Shown here: piece by piece, positions 35,053 to 45,788 of the stretch
How positions within the stretch are numbered: the first letter of the stretch is position 1
How the letters are laid out: every line of letters begins with the position of its first letter
From: Lytechinus pictus
Taxonomy: Eukaryota; Echinodermata; Echinoidea; Temnopleuroida; Toxopneustidae
Direction: 5' to 3'
DNA length: 64,000 nt
Assembly: GCF_037042905.1 (NCBI RefSeq)
Contig: NW_026974141.1
Span: forward strand, 2,488,001-2,552,000
Notes under the pieces: generated by a model
Seen by the model: the letters and a program-made list of their open reading frames with translations, nothing else
Database searches by the model: none
Told to the model about the DNA's origin: nothing
Made by a program: the position numbers and the translations under genes

Positions 35053-35154
35053 CTTTAATAGGAGTCAGTTTAATATGGTCTATACTCAGTATACGATGGC
35101 TAGCTATGTCTTACTCAGACTGTACTCTGCATTATATCAAACAAACAGTATTAG
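35053..35154 (+). CDS. DAGLA: DAGL-alpha-like gene, exon encoding TM3
   Basis: This 102-bp exon has a TTTCTTTACAG acceptor and a perfect TTAG|GTAAGT donor. It enters with two bases that complete the codon left open by the previous exon and leaves in phase 1. It encodes 34 residues: a third hydrophobic segment (LIGVSLIWSILSIRWLAM), then SYSDC, matching the position of YYTSC in vertebrate DAGL-alpha, then HYIKQTVLG leading towards TM4. Phase and spacing agree on both sides, which makes it a true exon although it contains no long ORF. It lies 13.8 kb downstream of the previous exon. A TTAA-ended foldback element begins only 49 bp after its donor. Confidence 0.85.
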
Positions 35155-35203
35155 GTAAGTACTCTTATTTCAAACATATACTGCACATCTTCTTAGTGCC
35201 ATC

Positions 35204-35700
35204 TTAAAGGGGAAGTTCACCCTGACGAAAAGTTTGTTGTAAAAACAGCAGAAAAATAATTGAAAAAGTATTGGTGAAGGTTTGAGGAAAATCCATTAAA
35301 GATTAAGGAGTTTATTATTATTAGCATTGAATTTTTGGATTTATGACATCATAAACGAGCATCTGCCCCACAAGCTATGTGATATAAAATGCAAAAATTT
35401 ATATTTTTTAATGGTTCGTGATGACTTGTTTTTGTTTTATTAATAAGAATGGGTGTGAAATGATTTGTCTATTGATATACTGAAGGTACAGTAAAAACCT
35501 TTTTCAATATTCTGAGAAAATGACATTTCATTGATTTTTTACCATTCGATATGTAAGAAAGCTGCTCGTATATGATGTCACAAATCAAATGATTAAAATT
35601 GTAATGACTTTTGTATTCTTTGATGGATTTTTTTCAAAACTTCAGCAATATTTTGAAATATTTTTTACAATATTTTTTTTGTCAAGGTGAACTTCCCCTT
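35204..35700. mobile_element. Foldback, GGGGAAGTTCACC family
   Basis: TTAAAGGGGAAGTTCACCCTGAC at the left pairs with GTCAAGGTGAACTTCCCCTT at the right; the right TTAA has decayed. Inner arms also pair (TTTGAGGAAAATCCATTAAAGA / TTTGATGGATTTTTTTCAAAAC). Begins 49 bp after the TM3 exon donor. Confidence 0.8.
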
Positions 35701-35709
35701 GGGAAGAAT

Positions 35710-35920
35710 CGGGGTATTTCACTAAGAATTAAGTGTGACATATTTAAATACTGACACGCACGTGGTACGTAACGGGCAATCTTATTGATTAAAACGCAGT
35801 AGCATGCATCCTCTTGGCACGATTTGACCATTGCGGTGATTCCTTTTATATGGCTTGAATCTGGGAATATGAGTGGAACTGTAAGTCACACTAACATCTT
35901 TGTAAAAACCACCCCCCCTG
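35710..35920. mobile_element. Relative of the 10174 MITE
   Basis: GGGGTATTTCACTAAGAATTAAG at the left and ACATCTTTGTAAAAACCACCCCCCCTGG at the right. The interior shares TTATTGATTAAAACGCAGTAG and CATCCTCTTGGCACGATTTG with 10174-10400. Confidence 0.75.
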
Positions 35921-35949
35921 GTGATTTATCATTTTCTCATCTCATTTGA

Positions 35950-36238
35950 TCTATACATTGTAATAAATGAAGTGTTAAATTTGACACCAGTAGGTGTCTC
36001 CAGAGGACCACATTCCCAGGTGTTGAGATTACACCCTAGAGATTGAACAAAACACCAAAGAGTGTAAATATAAATGATCCATACACTGTAATAAATAGGA
36101 GAGTGTTAAATTGACGCTTGTTGGGGTTTCTAGAGGACCACATCCTCGATGTTAAAATTACACTTTAGAGATTAAACGAATATAGCACCAAAGAGTATAA
36201 AAATAACCAAAGGTGTTGTGATAACACCCTTAGGTGTT
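35950..36238. repeat. Two-unit tandem repeat of about 121 bp
   Basis: TACACTGTAATAAAT, AGTGTTAAATT, AGAGGACCACAT, ATTACAC, TAGAGATT and CACCAAAGAGT recur in order from about 35952 and 36072. Confidence 0.75.
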
Positions 36239-36448
36239 ACACTGCTGTTGATTCAACGCCAGCGCAGTATCTACATTGGTCCACACCAGAGAGGTGTTGA
36301 AACAACACCAGTTTAGAATCAAACCAATGTTGGTTTAACATTAATTGTTGTTGCTTAAATGCCAAATTGGTGTTAGCCTAACATCTCTGGTGTGGACCGA
36401 TATAGATACCAGGCTGGTGTTAAATTATCACTGACGTTTTCGCAGTGT
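36239..36448. mobile_element. MITE with ACACTGC/GCAGTGT ends
   Basis: ACACTGCTGTTG and TTTTCGCAGTGT form the ends. Internal arms GTATCTACATTGGTCCACACCAGAG and CTCTGGTGTGGACCGATATAGATAC pair strongly. Confidence 0.75.
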
Positions 36449-36454
36449 GCTCTA

Positions 36455-36665
36455 AGGACAGGGAAAAAAAGGTTAATACATTGTCATAGAAAATCATATT
36501 AACAATAAAAAAACACCAAAACAAGGGATGTATAACATCACAATATGATCTATGGACAGGGAAAATAGGTTAATTATAAGAATATTGTATTAACAATAAA
36601 AAACACAAAAACAAGGGATAACATAACAATATGCTCTACGGACATAGAAAAATAAGTTAATACAT
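36455..36665. repeat. Tandem repeat of ~80-90 bp, ~2.4 units
   Basis: CTCTAAGGACAGGGAAAA, GGTTAATACATTGTCATA, TATTAACAATAAAAAA, ACACCAAAACAAGGGAT recur from about 36451, 36549 and 36631. Confidence 0.75.
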
Positions 36666-37069
36666 TATCAAGGGGTTTTTGTATCAAAATCTGATGAGTA
36701 AAAGATGAAAATGAGCCTACCCTAAATGAAATTAACTTCATCAAGGTGCATTATGGTACCATTATCAGGATTGCTGTTTTTCATTAATTCCAGGGTAGCG
36801 TCAATAAGGTTCCGCTTTGAACATGATGTGCTTTCAAGCTGATTACATGTTGTATTATGCAGTCTTTAATTTAATTCTTTCACAAAATTGTCTGCAAAGA
36901 GGATCAGAGGCGTAGAGATTATTATGTGCCTTCGAGAAAATGATATGCTGGCGTATAAAGAAATGATGTTTAATGAAAAATAGGGTTCCCTGCACTTTTG
37001 TAACTGGAAGGGGGTACATCTTTTCTTTAACCTTGTCCTTTTACTAATTTGATTCTTAATAGGCTCGGG
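36666..37069. other. No supported feature
   Basis: Intronic AT-rich DNA. Confidence 0.4.
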
Positions 37070-37310
37070 GCCACTGGCGGATCCAGGTGGGGCACAGCCG
37101 GCCCGTGCCCCCCCCCCTTTGAGAAACAAAATTAAATTCTAATGTAAATATGCCATTAAAACAGAATTGTTTTTTTCTTGTCAAATTTTTTGGGACGAAA
37201 TATCCTTAATTTTTGGTTTAAAAATCTTTTCTTTTTTTTTTGCTTGTCAAATTTTCCCTAGGAAAAATATGTCCCCCCCCCCTTTTTGAAAACCCTGGAT
37301 CTGCCCCTGC
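37070..37310 (-). mobile_element. GGATCC-ended repeat with C runs (reverse copy)
   Basis: CACTGGCGGATCCAGGTGGGGCA at the left and two runs of eight or more Cs match the right half of 8470-8757 in reverse. Ends CCCTGGATCTGCCCCTG. Confidence 0.7.
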
Positions 37311-38389
37311 TCAGGGCTGTTTCGCACCCAGAATGGAAATTGAAAAAAAGAGCCTTGGAAAATCCCTATTCATGCCAATGTTAAACTTTAAAGCTTATCC
37401 AATCTAGGTTGCGAAAAGTGCATGTAGCCCCCGAAAGTTCTTTTTTTTTGCCTGAGCTGAAAGTAACTTTCTGAATACACTCACAGTCATTGAGTCATAT
37501 CTTGTATATAAAGATCACCCAAGGGAGACAAGAAAGGTGGTCTTCATTAACAGGTGGTTTTCTTTATGGGCAGGTCCTTCCATTACATGTTTCAAGGGAG
37601 AAAATTATCAAAGAGAAATGGCCAACATGGTCTTTGCAGACACGTGGTCTTTCCATACAGATGATTGCTAAAGCGGGTTTGACTGTGAAACTGAGATCAA
37701 AAGAAATATTAATTGAAAGGTTTTCTAGTACCGTATACTTGGCATTTTAGACTCATGATATTTACTCTTAAAAAACCCAAATATCAAAGATTGGTCAGAA
37801 ATATCCAAATTTTTAACGATATCCTCAACTGCACCTGGGTCATTATTGAATTTACCAACCAGCATAAAAATAGGATTTCTTCGCATAACATTGGTTGCCT
37901 TATTAGAGGGCTGTAACCATGGCAACTAAACTTTGAGGAATCAAATTTCATCCCACTCTAGCAAATCTTCTCTTCCAATCAGTGCTGAACTGGTACCTCG
38001 TATTTTTTCTCCTTGTTCTCTTTTCAGAGAGTGAGAGGGGGGGGGTTGAGAGAAAATTTTTGATAAGGACTGATCAGAGCCTACATGATGATCTTATTGC
38101 CGCAAATATTCACTGCTGAATGATGCGCACTGTATAAGCTAAAACAACAACATAAATACTGAATTAAAAAAAATTGTGTAATGTCTGGATTGGAAATAAT
38201 TGAAAATATTAAGTTGAAGCCGACTGGGGATCTGTCAAATGTGAATTGGGTATTCCACCGATGAATGGAAGCAAGGTAGCAAACAATGCAATTTAAATCA
38301 ATTTGTCATAAGACTCTGGATAATTTGAATCCAAATGGGGTACTATATTAAGAAGTGTGGAGGGGGTTTATTTTCAAGTCATCCAATTA
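37311..38389. other. No supported gene
   Basis: ORFs at 37490 (86 residues) and 37713/37725 overlap on both strands without domain or splice context. Confidence 0.45.
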
Positions 38390-38765
38390 CCAACTAGTCT
38401 ACCATCTTTTGGTCTACCATCAGTTCGTCCACTATTCACATGGTCTAACTGCCAGTTCGTCCACTCACCATTTCGTCTAATAACCAGTTGGTCCAATAGC
38501 CACTTAGTCCATAAACCATTTGGTCTAATTGGATAAGTGTTAATTGGGTGAAATTAAGTAAAGATAAAGGGTATCAGACCAACTGCTCATTAGGAGAAAT
38601 GGTCATAGACGAACTGGTGATTAGATGAAGTGATTATTGGACCAAATGGTTATTGGACCAAGTGGTTGTGAGACGAAATGTTGATTGACGGAATGGCATT
38701 AGAGACTATATGAAGGTAGACCCTGTGATGAGTGGACGAGTTGGCAATAGATGAATCAGCAGTTT
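38390..38765. mobile_element. Modular foldback of GTCYAATAACCATTT-like units, copy 2
   Basis: Left arm modules TCGTCCACTATTCACA, TGGTCTAACTGCCAG, TCGTCTAATAACCAGT, TGGTCCAATAGCCACT, TAGTCCATAAACCATT. Right arm complements GGACCAAATGGTTATTGG, GAGACGAAATGTTGATTG, GGACGAGTTGGCAATAGA. Same design as 31174-31556. Confidence 0.82.
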
Positions 38766-38934
38766 ACTGTGGAGGGGACCGTGGATAAAGTCTCAGTTCA
38801 AATACCTGTTGCAGCACCAATATCCTCTGACAAAATTCTTGATATACATGTGCCTTGCTCAACCCAGGTGTGGTAGTGGGGTACCTGGCAGAATTAATCG
38901 CTTGTAAATTGGCCACAGTAACAATTAAAATTAC

Positions 38935-40200
38935 AAATATTTATTCTTGAAATGTGAATGGGGTCTACTACCAATTGATTAACACAAATTAAAGTCTGAT
39001 AGGCCAGGGATGCATACAGACGCATCATCACTTTTGTAAATTACACTTGATATAACTTTCTGGCATTTAAAGATCTGGGTCCCGAAACACAAAGGTTTAG
39101 CAATTAATCGTACACTTGATTTTTACAATCGATTGAACATTGCAGTCAATACAATCAATCTTTAAAAAAAAAATTATACGATGATTGTTAAACTTGTGTT
39201 ACGGCCCCTGATCATAATGTTATATAACAATCCTTGATATTTTCTTTACAATTTGAATGGGATGCTCTACCAATTGACTTTAATGCAGACTAAAGTCTTT
39301 ATGGAGATCTATGCAGAGCCTGAGAGTCAACATGAATTTTAATCATGTGTTAGTTAATAATTGTGAATATTTATTTTTACAATGTGAAAGGGGTCTTCTA
39401 CCAATTGACTGTATCAGATATTTAAGTCTGATGAGAGCTGTGTGCAGAGGCAACATCAATTTTATAGACCAAGCATGACATTATGATCATGTGTTGTGAC
39501 ATAATTGTGAATGTGAAATGGGTCTTTACCAATTGCCAAAGATTAGAGTCTGATAGGGGATGTTTTTAAGAGGCACCATATATTTTGTAGGTTTAGCTCG
39601 ATAGCATCATATGTTAATTTAAAATATATAGATATCAATTTTATGATTCATCATTTATTTTTACAATGTGGAATGGGATCTTCTACCAATTGACTGTATC
39701 AGAGAATTAAGTCTGATGAGAGCTGTGTGCAGAGGCAACATCAATTTTGTAGACCAAGCTTGAAATTCTTATGTGTTTTAGTTGTATAATCATGTGTTAT
39801 AATTGTGAATGTTTATCCTTACAATGTGAATGGGGTCTTCTACCAATTGACTGTAGCGCAGATTAATGTCTGATGTGGGATGGATGCGAAGGCGCCACCG
39901 AATACAAAAGTGTAATGAATGTGATTGGAGGCGTAATGAATATGCCACTAGGTGTTATCTGGTTTACAGGTACAAGACTTGACACACTTTCATAGGAAAG
40001 AATTTTCACTTTTATTTTTACAATGTGAATGGGGTCTTTTACCAATTGACTGTAGCGCAGATTAAAGTATGATGTGGGATGTATGCAAAGGCGCCATCGA
40101 ATACAAAGTGTAATGAATGTGATTGGAGGCGTAATGAATATGCCATTAGGTGTAACCCAGTTTACAGGTACAAGACCCGACACACTTTAATGGGAAAGGA
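38935..40200. repeat. Degenerate tandem array of seven units, 130-300 bp apart
   Basis: (T)ACAATGTGAATGGGGTCTTCTACCAATTGACTG recurs with CCAATTG at 38971, 39270, 39401, 39529, 39686, 39843 and 40042, each followed by AAAGTCTGAT or a variant. The last two units share 190 bp at high identity (GTAATGAATGTGATTGGAGG); the reverse ORF over them is not a gene. Confidence 0.85.
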
Positions 40201-40506
40201 TTTTCACTCTTAAAGGGAAACACAACCTGGAGTTCATTTGGATCTAGTTTAAAGGAGATGCGTTTTCCACCAACTTACTTGAGGGAGGGGGGGGTCAGAA
40301 TTGTGATAACACTTTTTTGTGTGGGGAGGGGTGTCAGATTTTTTTTACAGGGAAAGTACTTCCAGAAAGGGTGATGATTTTTAACTTTTTTGGGGTGGCT
40401 TGTCTGAAAAATTCAACCATCGTGACAAGAGTTTCCAGGTGTTATTTGCCACTAGAGATTTCCTTCTTGCAACCTAGTGATGGGGGTGAAATTTTATAGA
40501 TATCAC

Positions 40507-40545
40507 AAATGTTACATTTATAAATTATTTATAAATGTAACATTT
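40507..40545. repeat. Perfect 19-bp-arm palindrome
   Basis: AAATGTTACATTTATAAAT, one central T, then its exact complement ATTTATAAATGTAACATTT. It lies 218 bp upstream of the TM4 exon acceptor. Confidence 0.95.
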
Positions 40546-40763
40546 AATAGTGTTTACTATCAAAGAATAAGTATTATTTCAAGCATAAAGAGCTAAAGTA
40601 AAGAAGATATTGGTACTTCTAATAGTACAATATAGTATTATTTATAGTAATATCTAGCTCTTCTATATGGTGTTGGGCAAAAATATCAAGCTCATCTCTT
40701 AGTTTAGGAATTTACTTTTAATCCCATTCACGATTCTTTCTTTCTCTTTTTTCTTTCTCACAG

Positions 40764-40926
40764 GCCTTATTATATTCCATTTTATAGTACTTTTAGCCCT
40801 CTGTGTTCTAACTTGGTGTGTGTGGGATGGAGTGGGGAAGAGCTTCGTCAAATTAAAAAAGACAGAGAAGGAGAAAAACATCAAAAGAACGGCGAGCAGG
40901 GTCGAGAGAAACGAACAGAGGGAGCT
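40764..40926 (+). CDS. DAGLA: DAGL-alpha-like gene, exon encoding TM4 and the basic cytoplasmic stretch
   Basis: This 163-bp exon follows a strong polypyrimidine tract and CACAG, and ends at GAGCT|GTAAGT in phase 2. The first two bases complete a Gly codon. It encodes the fourth membrane segment (LIIFHFIVLLALCVLTWCVW) and then DGVGKSFVKLKK, equivalent to FDPTGRTFVKLR after TM4 of vertebrate DAGL-alpha; the FVKL match favours alpha over beta. A Lys/Arg/Glu-rich run (KKTEKEKNIKRTASRVERNE) follows, as expected for the positive-inside cytoplasmic linker between the four-helix membrane domain and the lipase domain. A reverse-strand ORF over the same DNA is a shadow. Confidence 0.87.
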
Positions 40927-41013
40927 GTAAGTATAATGATAATATTACACATCATCTAGGGCAACAGTATATACCCTGTATTGTTAAACCAACAATATTG
41001 ATGTTTACATGAT

Positions 41014-41133
41014 TTCCTACCGGGTACCCATTCAACACCTGGGTGGAGAGTGGCCAAGTGTGAATCGATGCCTTGATGCCAAAGGATGTTTGTGTGTTGA
41101 AGGGATGTGATCACATGACCCTCTGATTCACAA
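41014..41133 (-). mobile_element. SINE fragment
   Basis: CCGGGTACCCATTCAACACCTGGGT, GAGAGTGGCCAAGTGTG and ATGCCAAAGGATG are the complement of the second SINE body type; the head is degraded (ACATGACCCTCTG). Confidence 0.7.
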
Positions 41134-44100
41134 GATTCTTTTGAACAATCCCTTTTTTCAGAATACGTTTAACATACCGTTGAATGTTTTATATTGTATT
41201 GTAACTCAGTTATTTGGAATCCTTTTAAAATCATTACTTTTTCTTTCATTTTATGGGTTCATTACTTATTGTTCTTGTATGTGCTATTTTGCACATTATT
41301 TAGGTCCATATTTTTATTTATATTTACTACATTTTCGGAGCAATAGTAACCGTCTTTTTGTGAAATGATGCATTCAAAGACTATGTTCATATCTACTTCT
41401 GATGTGTGTCTGATTTTTTTCAAATTTTTTTTTTATCAAATCCTGATTCGTCTTATACTCAAACATTGTCTAAAGAAAGGTTCTTATCATTGTGCATGTG
41501 CATACAATTTTACACAGATGGTTATAATCATGATCTTTCAAAGAAAATAAAAATCCCATGTAGTTACTAGTTTCATATCTTCTTGTGATCAAATTTTACA
41601 GATACATGTATGTGTAAAAAGAACCTTAAATAATCAAACGTGATTTCACAAGCATCATACATGTATGATAGTGCCAGCTGAAAGTTGCCAAAACTGTTTT
41701 TCTATTTCGTATGAATGTGCACATCATGAATAAGTCATTTTAAGTTCATATACCCTTTTTACCTCATTTACAGAAGCTATTTTGAGACATTTTTTGTATA
41801 TGCATCAGGGATATAATAATACAATCTGTATTAAAGTAACCTAACATCCACATTCCATAACACAGTAAGTGGTCCGTGTGGTTTACCACGTGAACACAGC
41901 ATGGTGTGGCTATGATGTGGTGAGCCATGGACTTGACTGTTAAAGTTTTGATCAACATTTTCTTTGAATTAAACAGGAAATGTTTTATCACCATTGTTGC
42001 GTCAAAACCATAAGTTTATAAAAAAGCAGTGTAATAAGCAGTACGATTAGGAAATCAAATTTCATGGCTGCCGTGGATGAAGCACAAAGAATTGTCTTCT
42101 TTGACATGAAAACGTGCTTTATTTTGAGATGCAGAGAGCTCGGATCAGGACTAGATATCTCATCACACTATAGCTGGAACTTTTAGCAAAAAATATGATT
42201 TCGGTCAATATTTGAAATACATGAATTTAGCTCTGTCATTGATAATATAGTGCTTGGGAGAAAAATATAATTTTTTAACAGAAAGAACATATTTTTCTCC
42301 TTTTTTATCCAAGTAGAGAGAATTTCCCCCGACTTTGGTCATATGAGTCAGAACAATACATATATTTCAATCATTTGATGATATGGGATGCCTCTAACTA
42401 TACAAAAGTGCATGGGAGGAATCAGAATCTCAGAGTTTACTTCAATGACTTCTCTTTCTTTTCTTGTAACATATTGGTATTAAAACAAGTTGACAATTAC
42501 TTATAATTTTATTAATAGGGAAACTATAAATTTCAAGCTCTGCTTTTTAATAATTTGCCCCTTCATACCCTCATCTTATTGATATATCTGTCTCCAGTCT
42601 GAACGTTTAATTGTATAACATTTGTCTTATTCATTATGAATAATGGTGATGTATTGTATTATTTTATCATTAATGGTTTACTGTCTTTTGATAGATCTTA
42701 CATTGTATTTGATATTTTGTGAGATATGAATATATACCAAACTGAAACTGAAATGACGGAACAAAAATCTTTAGATATGCCACATAGTGGATTTTTTATT
42801 GACTATTCACAATGAAATTCCTTATCCTGAACCCGGTTTTAATTTGAAATTTGCTCAAAATTTAATTGCCCCTTTCCTCTTTATTTTCTTTTATTTATCC
42901 CATCTTAGTTTAAAAGTAGACTTTCAGTTGAGCTGTTAAACAAGGGTATTGAAATACATTGTATTAACCCGTCAATTTCTGCTAACAACGTGGACCACAT
43001 CTACTTGATCTGGAAGTTTAAAAGCAATTATCTTCTCCACATGGAACGCCCGCTGGGCCGTGGACTGGATGACATTTTAATGGGACATCAGAACTGGCTA
43101 TTAATATCTTGATGGTCTTGACTGAACACTGACCCAAGCTGTGAACTTTTATTCTTTTTCTATCAATGGTCAGTTGGTCATGATACACACATAACGGGTG
43201 ATTTGAAAACCATTTTATTTTGCACCACTTCGTATCAAACAGTTGCAAAATTTCAAGCAAGTGCTCACCAAATTATTCAATTTCATTTCAAGAACATGGT
43301 AAAATTCTTGAGCATTTACTTAATTTTCTTAGGGCATGCTTTTTAAACTTTGAGCATATTTTTGTGGCCCCAGTTGTTGCCCTCCCCTAACCCAAATTGC
43401 AGAGGGATTTGCAATCAAGCTTGCGTTGATTTTCAGCTAGAAATTTATGCTTGATTTCTTAGTTGCAATTAAATAAAGATCTAGTGGATGCCTGATGAGG
43501 AAAATTGCCCTGCCTTTTTTTTATATTTATAAATAATCTAATAGAATGTGCTCATTTTTTCTTATCATTCGTAAATAGCTTGTATGTCATCATGAAACTA
43601 CTACACTCTACTTTTTCACCATGGAAACCTTCAGAAGTTACATTCATTTTCTTTCCACTTCAAATCTATTATGATCGTAGAAATCTTCAATGAATAAACC
43701 AGAAAACAGAATGACAAGGCTTTCATGTTTGCTTGCAAGAGTTGTTCGAATTCTGTCTTCAAAATTGCCCTCAGCCATTGAGCGTTATGAGCTTCCATTC
43801 AGGATCGTCTTTATGAACCTGTCACAAAGAAAAAAAATCAAAGCAATGATGCACAATGATGTCAATACGGCTTCCAGATGTCAGTTCATATTAGAAAAGC
43901 AATATATATCGGATATTTTCTTGACCTTTCTTAAATATTGCTTTAAGGGTAGGGTATTGGGTCGTGCTGTATTCTCTCTTAAGGATGAAAATATTGAATG
44001 CATTTTTGAAAGGAGCTGCTGAATAATAGCAAAAGAATAAACTGTATATTCAAATTAAATTAATGAATGAGCTGTTAAAATACTGCACCAGAAGTCTGTT

Positions 44101-44415
44101 TAATACTTAGGTATTTTTACTTAGTATTTTTACTTAGTGAAAGTATATTTACTTAGAAATTGGTCTGATAAGATATCTAGCCAATTTTGATATTCAATTT
44201 ATAAATTTTTACCTTACATTCTAGACACATCTATAATAATAATAGCAGGGCCCGCTGGGAGAACAGTTTTCGGAACTGAAGCGGCTTCCCTGGGTATATA
44301 TACCTGTATTATTATTATTATTATTATCTAAAGGAGACATAATAAGTCAAATAACTTGGAAACCTTATATTATAGGCAGGTAGGGGTGTTTTGCGCAGTC
44401 ATCATGAGCTGCACA
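41134..44415. other. Intronic DNA with one unexplained 110-codon ORF
   Basis: Mostly featureless AT-rich DNA. An ORF at 43690-44022 (+) encodes 110 residues, basic at the N-terminal half and including RKKIKAMMHNDVNTASRCQF. I do not recognise it. No splice sites, homology or codon bias support it, and its length is only mildly unusual. About 42690-42755 ends AAACTGAAACTGAAATG, possibly a retrotransposon tail. Confidence 0.35.
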
Positions 44416-44676
44416 TAATAATAACATGGTCCATTTATACTGCACTTGATACCTGGAATCATATTATTACCCTGGCTGTAGCTGAGCTGCCATAGGCGCT
44501 AAAGCATTCAAGGAATAAATCCTACGGGGTACCCATTCACCTCACCTGGGTCGAGTCGAGTGCAGCACAATGTGGGTAAATTTCTTGCTGACGGAAAACA
44601 CGCCATGGCTGGGATTTGAACCCACGTCCCTCTGATTGAAAGACGATAGTCTTAACCACGAGACCATGACGCCCCG
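44416..44676 (-). mobile_element. tRNA-derived SINE (reverse), first body type
   Basis: Minus strand: head with ATGGTCTCGTGGTTAAGACT, B-box relic GGGTTTGAAATCCC-like (GGGTTCAAATCCC), body CTCGACCCAGGTGAGGTGAATGGGTACCCC, tail with TATTATTAT. Confidence 0.85.
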
Positions 44677-44840
44677 CGTAATTATAGTGTTTTTGGTGCA
44701 ATACGATAATTGCGCATTATTAACAACAACAATATGACATCACCATGGGTTCTGCATAAGAATTTTGGCTTACATTTTGGCTTGCAGAATTCAAATGCTA
44801 TAAAGTGTTGAATCCAATACTGGCCCTGCTTTGTATCATC

Positions 44841-45321
44841 AGGTGGTTTCAAACCGCCTCGATCATAAGAATCCCCGTTAAATTACGAGAACTTTTTTAG
44901 GCTAAAAAATACCCATTAATTATTCCTGCATTCACACCGCCCTGAAACATATTCTTCGGGATAAGTTCCAGAAGTGAAGATCATGCGCAGTATGGTCTGA
45001 TAAGCAAGCAAGGCGTGAGATTCAAAATCACTAGCTCAGCAGCTACCCACGGCGCCCGCGCCCAACTACACACTGGGCTAAAAGTTCAGGACTGTAAATT
45101 GCTTTCACATTGCCAAAATACCTACGATCTTGGAAAAATCCCTGCGAAAGTTCTCGTAATTTTGACAAGAACCTACTATTTAGTGGGTATTTTATTTCGG
45201 GGAGATTACGTGTAATTTGCTTTCACATCGCCAATATTACCTGGTACTTTCTGATCAGGGTAAATTTCCGGATCAGAAAATACCTGGAACTGACGAACTT
45301 CGAGGCGGTCTGAAAGCACCT
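44841..45321 (-). mobile_element. MITE, AGGTGSTTTCARACCGCCTCGA family, full copy
   Basis: 22-bp TIRs AGGTGGTTTCAAACCGCCTC(GA) and (TC)GAGGCGGTCTGAAAGCACCT. The interior carries TCTGATAAGCAAGCAAGGCG, GCAGCTACCCACGGCGCCCG and repeated words GAAAGTTCTCGTAATTTTGAC, TTGCTTTCACATYGCCAA. Inverted relative to 12272 and 48515. Confidence 0.9.
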
Positions 45322-45477
45322 AGTAATCACATCCTACCACTCTCCCTTAATTATCACAGGACATCTTCACCCATGGATGACGGATTCGGTCCTGTTTATC
45401 CAATCATCAATGTCAATATTCATTGAGCTAAGGCCATTTTATTTGCATGATCAGCCGCCCATGATGATAGGCAACAT

Positions 45478-45788
45478 GCAGGTTTAATTGACCGTTGATG
45501 TCCTAATCTAGTAGCTTGGTTTACACGAGATTGTCATATTTTAAGTTTAATATTGATACAGGGTGAAGTCATGATTGATATGGTAATATAATAGCTTGGT
45601 TCACACGAGACTACCATATTTAAAGTTTAAAGATCATGCACTATCAAACATTGATATTGTAATCTAGTAATTTAGCTCACACAAGAGTGTCAAATTTCAA
45701 GTTTAGAAGTGATACAGGTTTAATTTGCCATTGAAGTCCTAATCTAAGCGCTTGGTTCACACAAGACTGTCATATTTTAACTTTAAAT
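45478..45788. repeat. Tandem repeat of about 80 bp, four units
   Basis: TAGCTTGGTTYACACGAGA...GTCATATTTTAAGTTTAA recurs at about 45513, 45593, 45673 and 45750, with YTAATCTAGT before each unit. Confidence 0.85.

Noticed and set aside
35053..35154. A missing micro-exon between the TM2 and TM3 exons
   Set aside because: At first the TM3 alignment seemed about ten residues short, but counting from VLYIK to the next conserved Cys gives 25 residues, as in DAGL-alpha, and the phases join exactly.
39863..40183. 106-codon reverse ORF with an internal duplication
   Set aside because: The duplication is that of the last two units of the 38935-40200 array; no independent evidence of coding.
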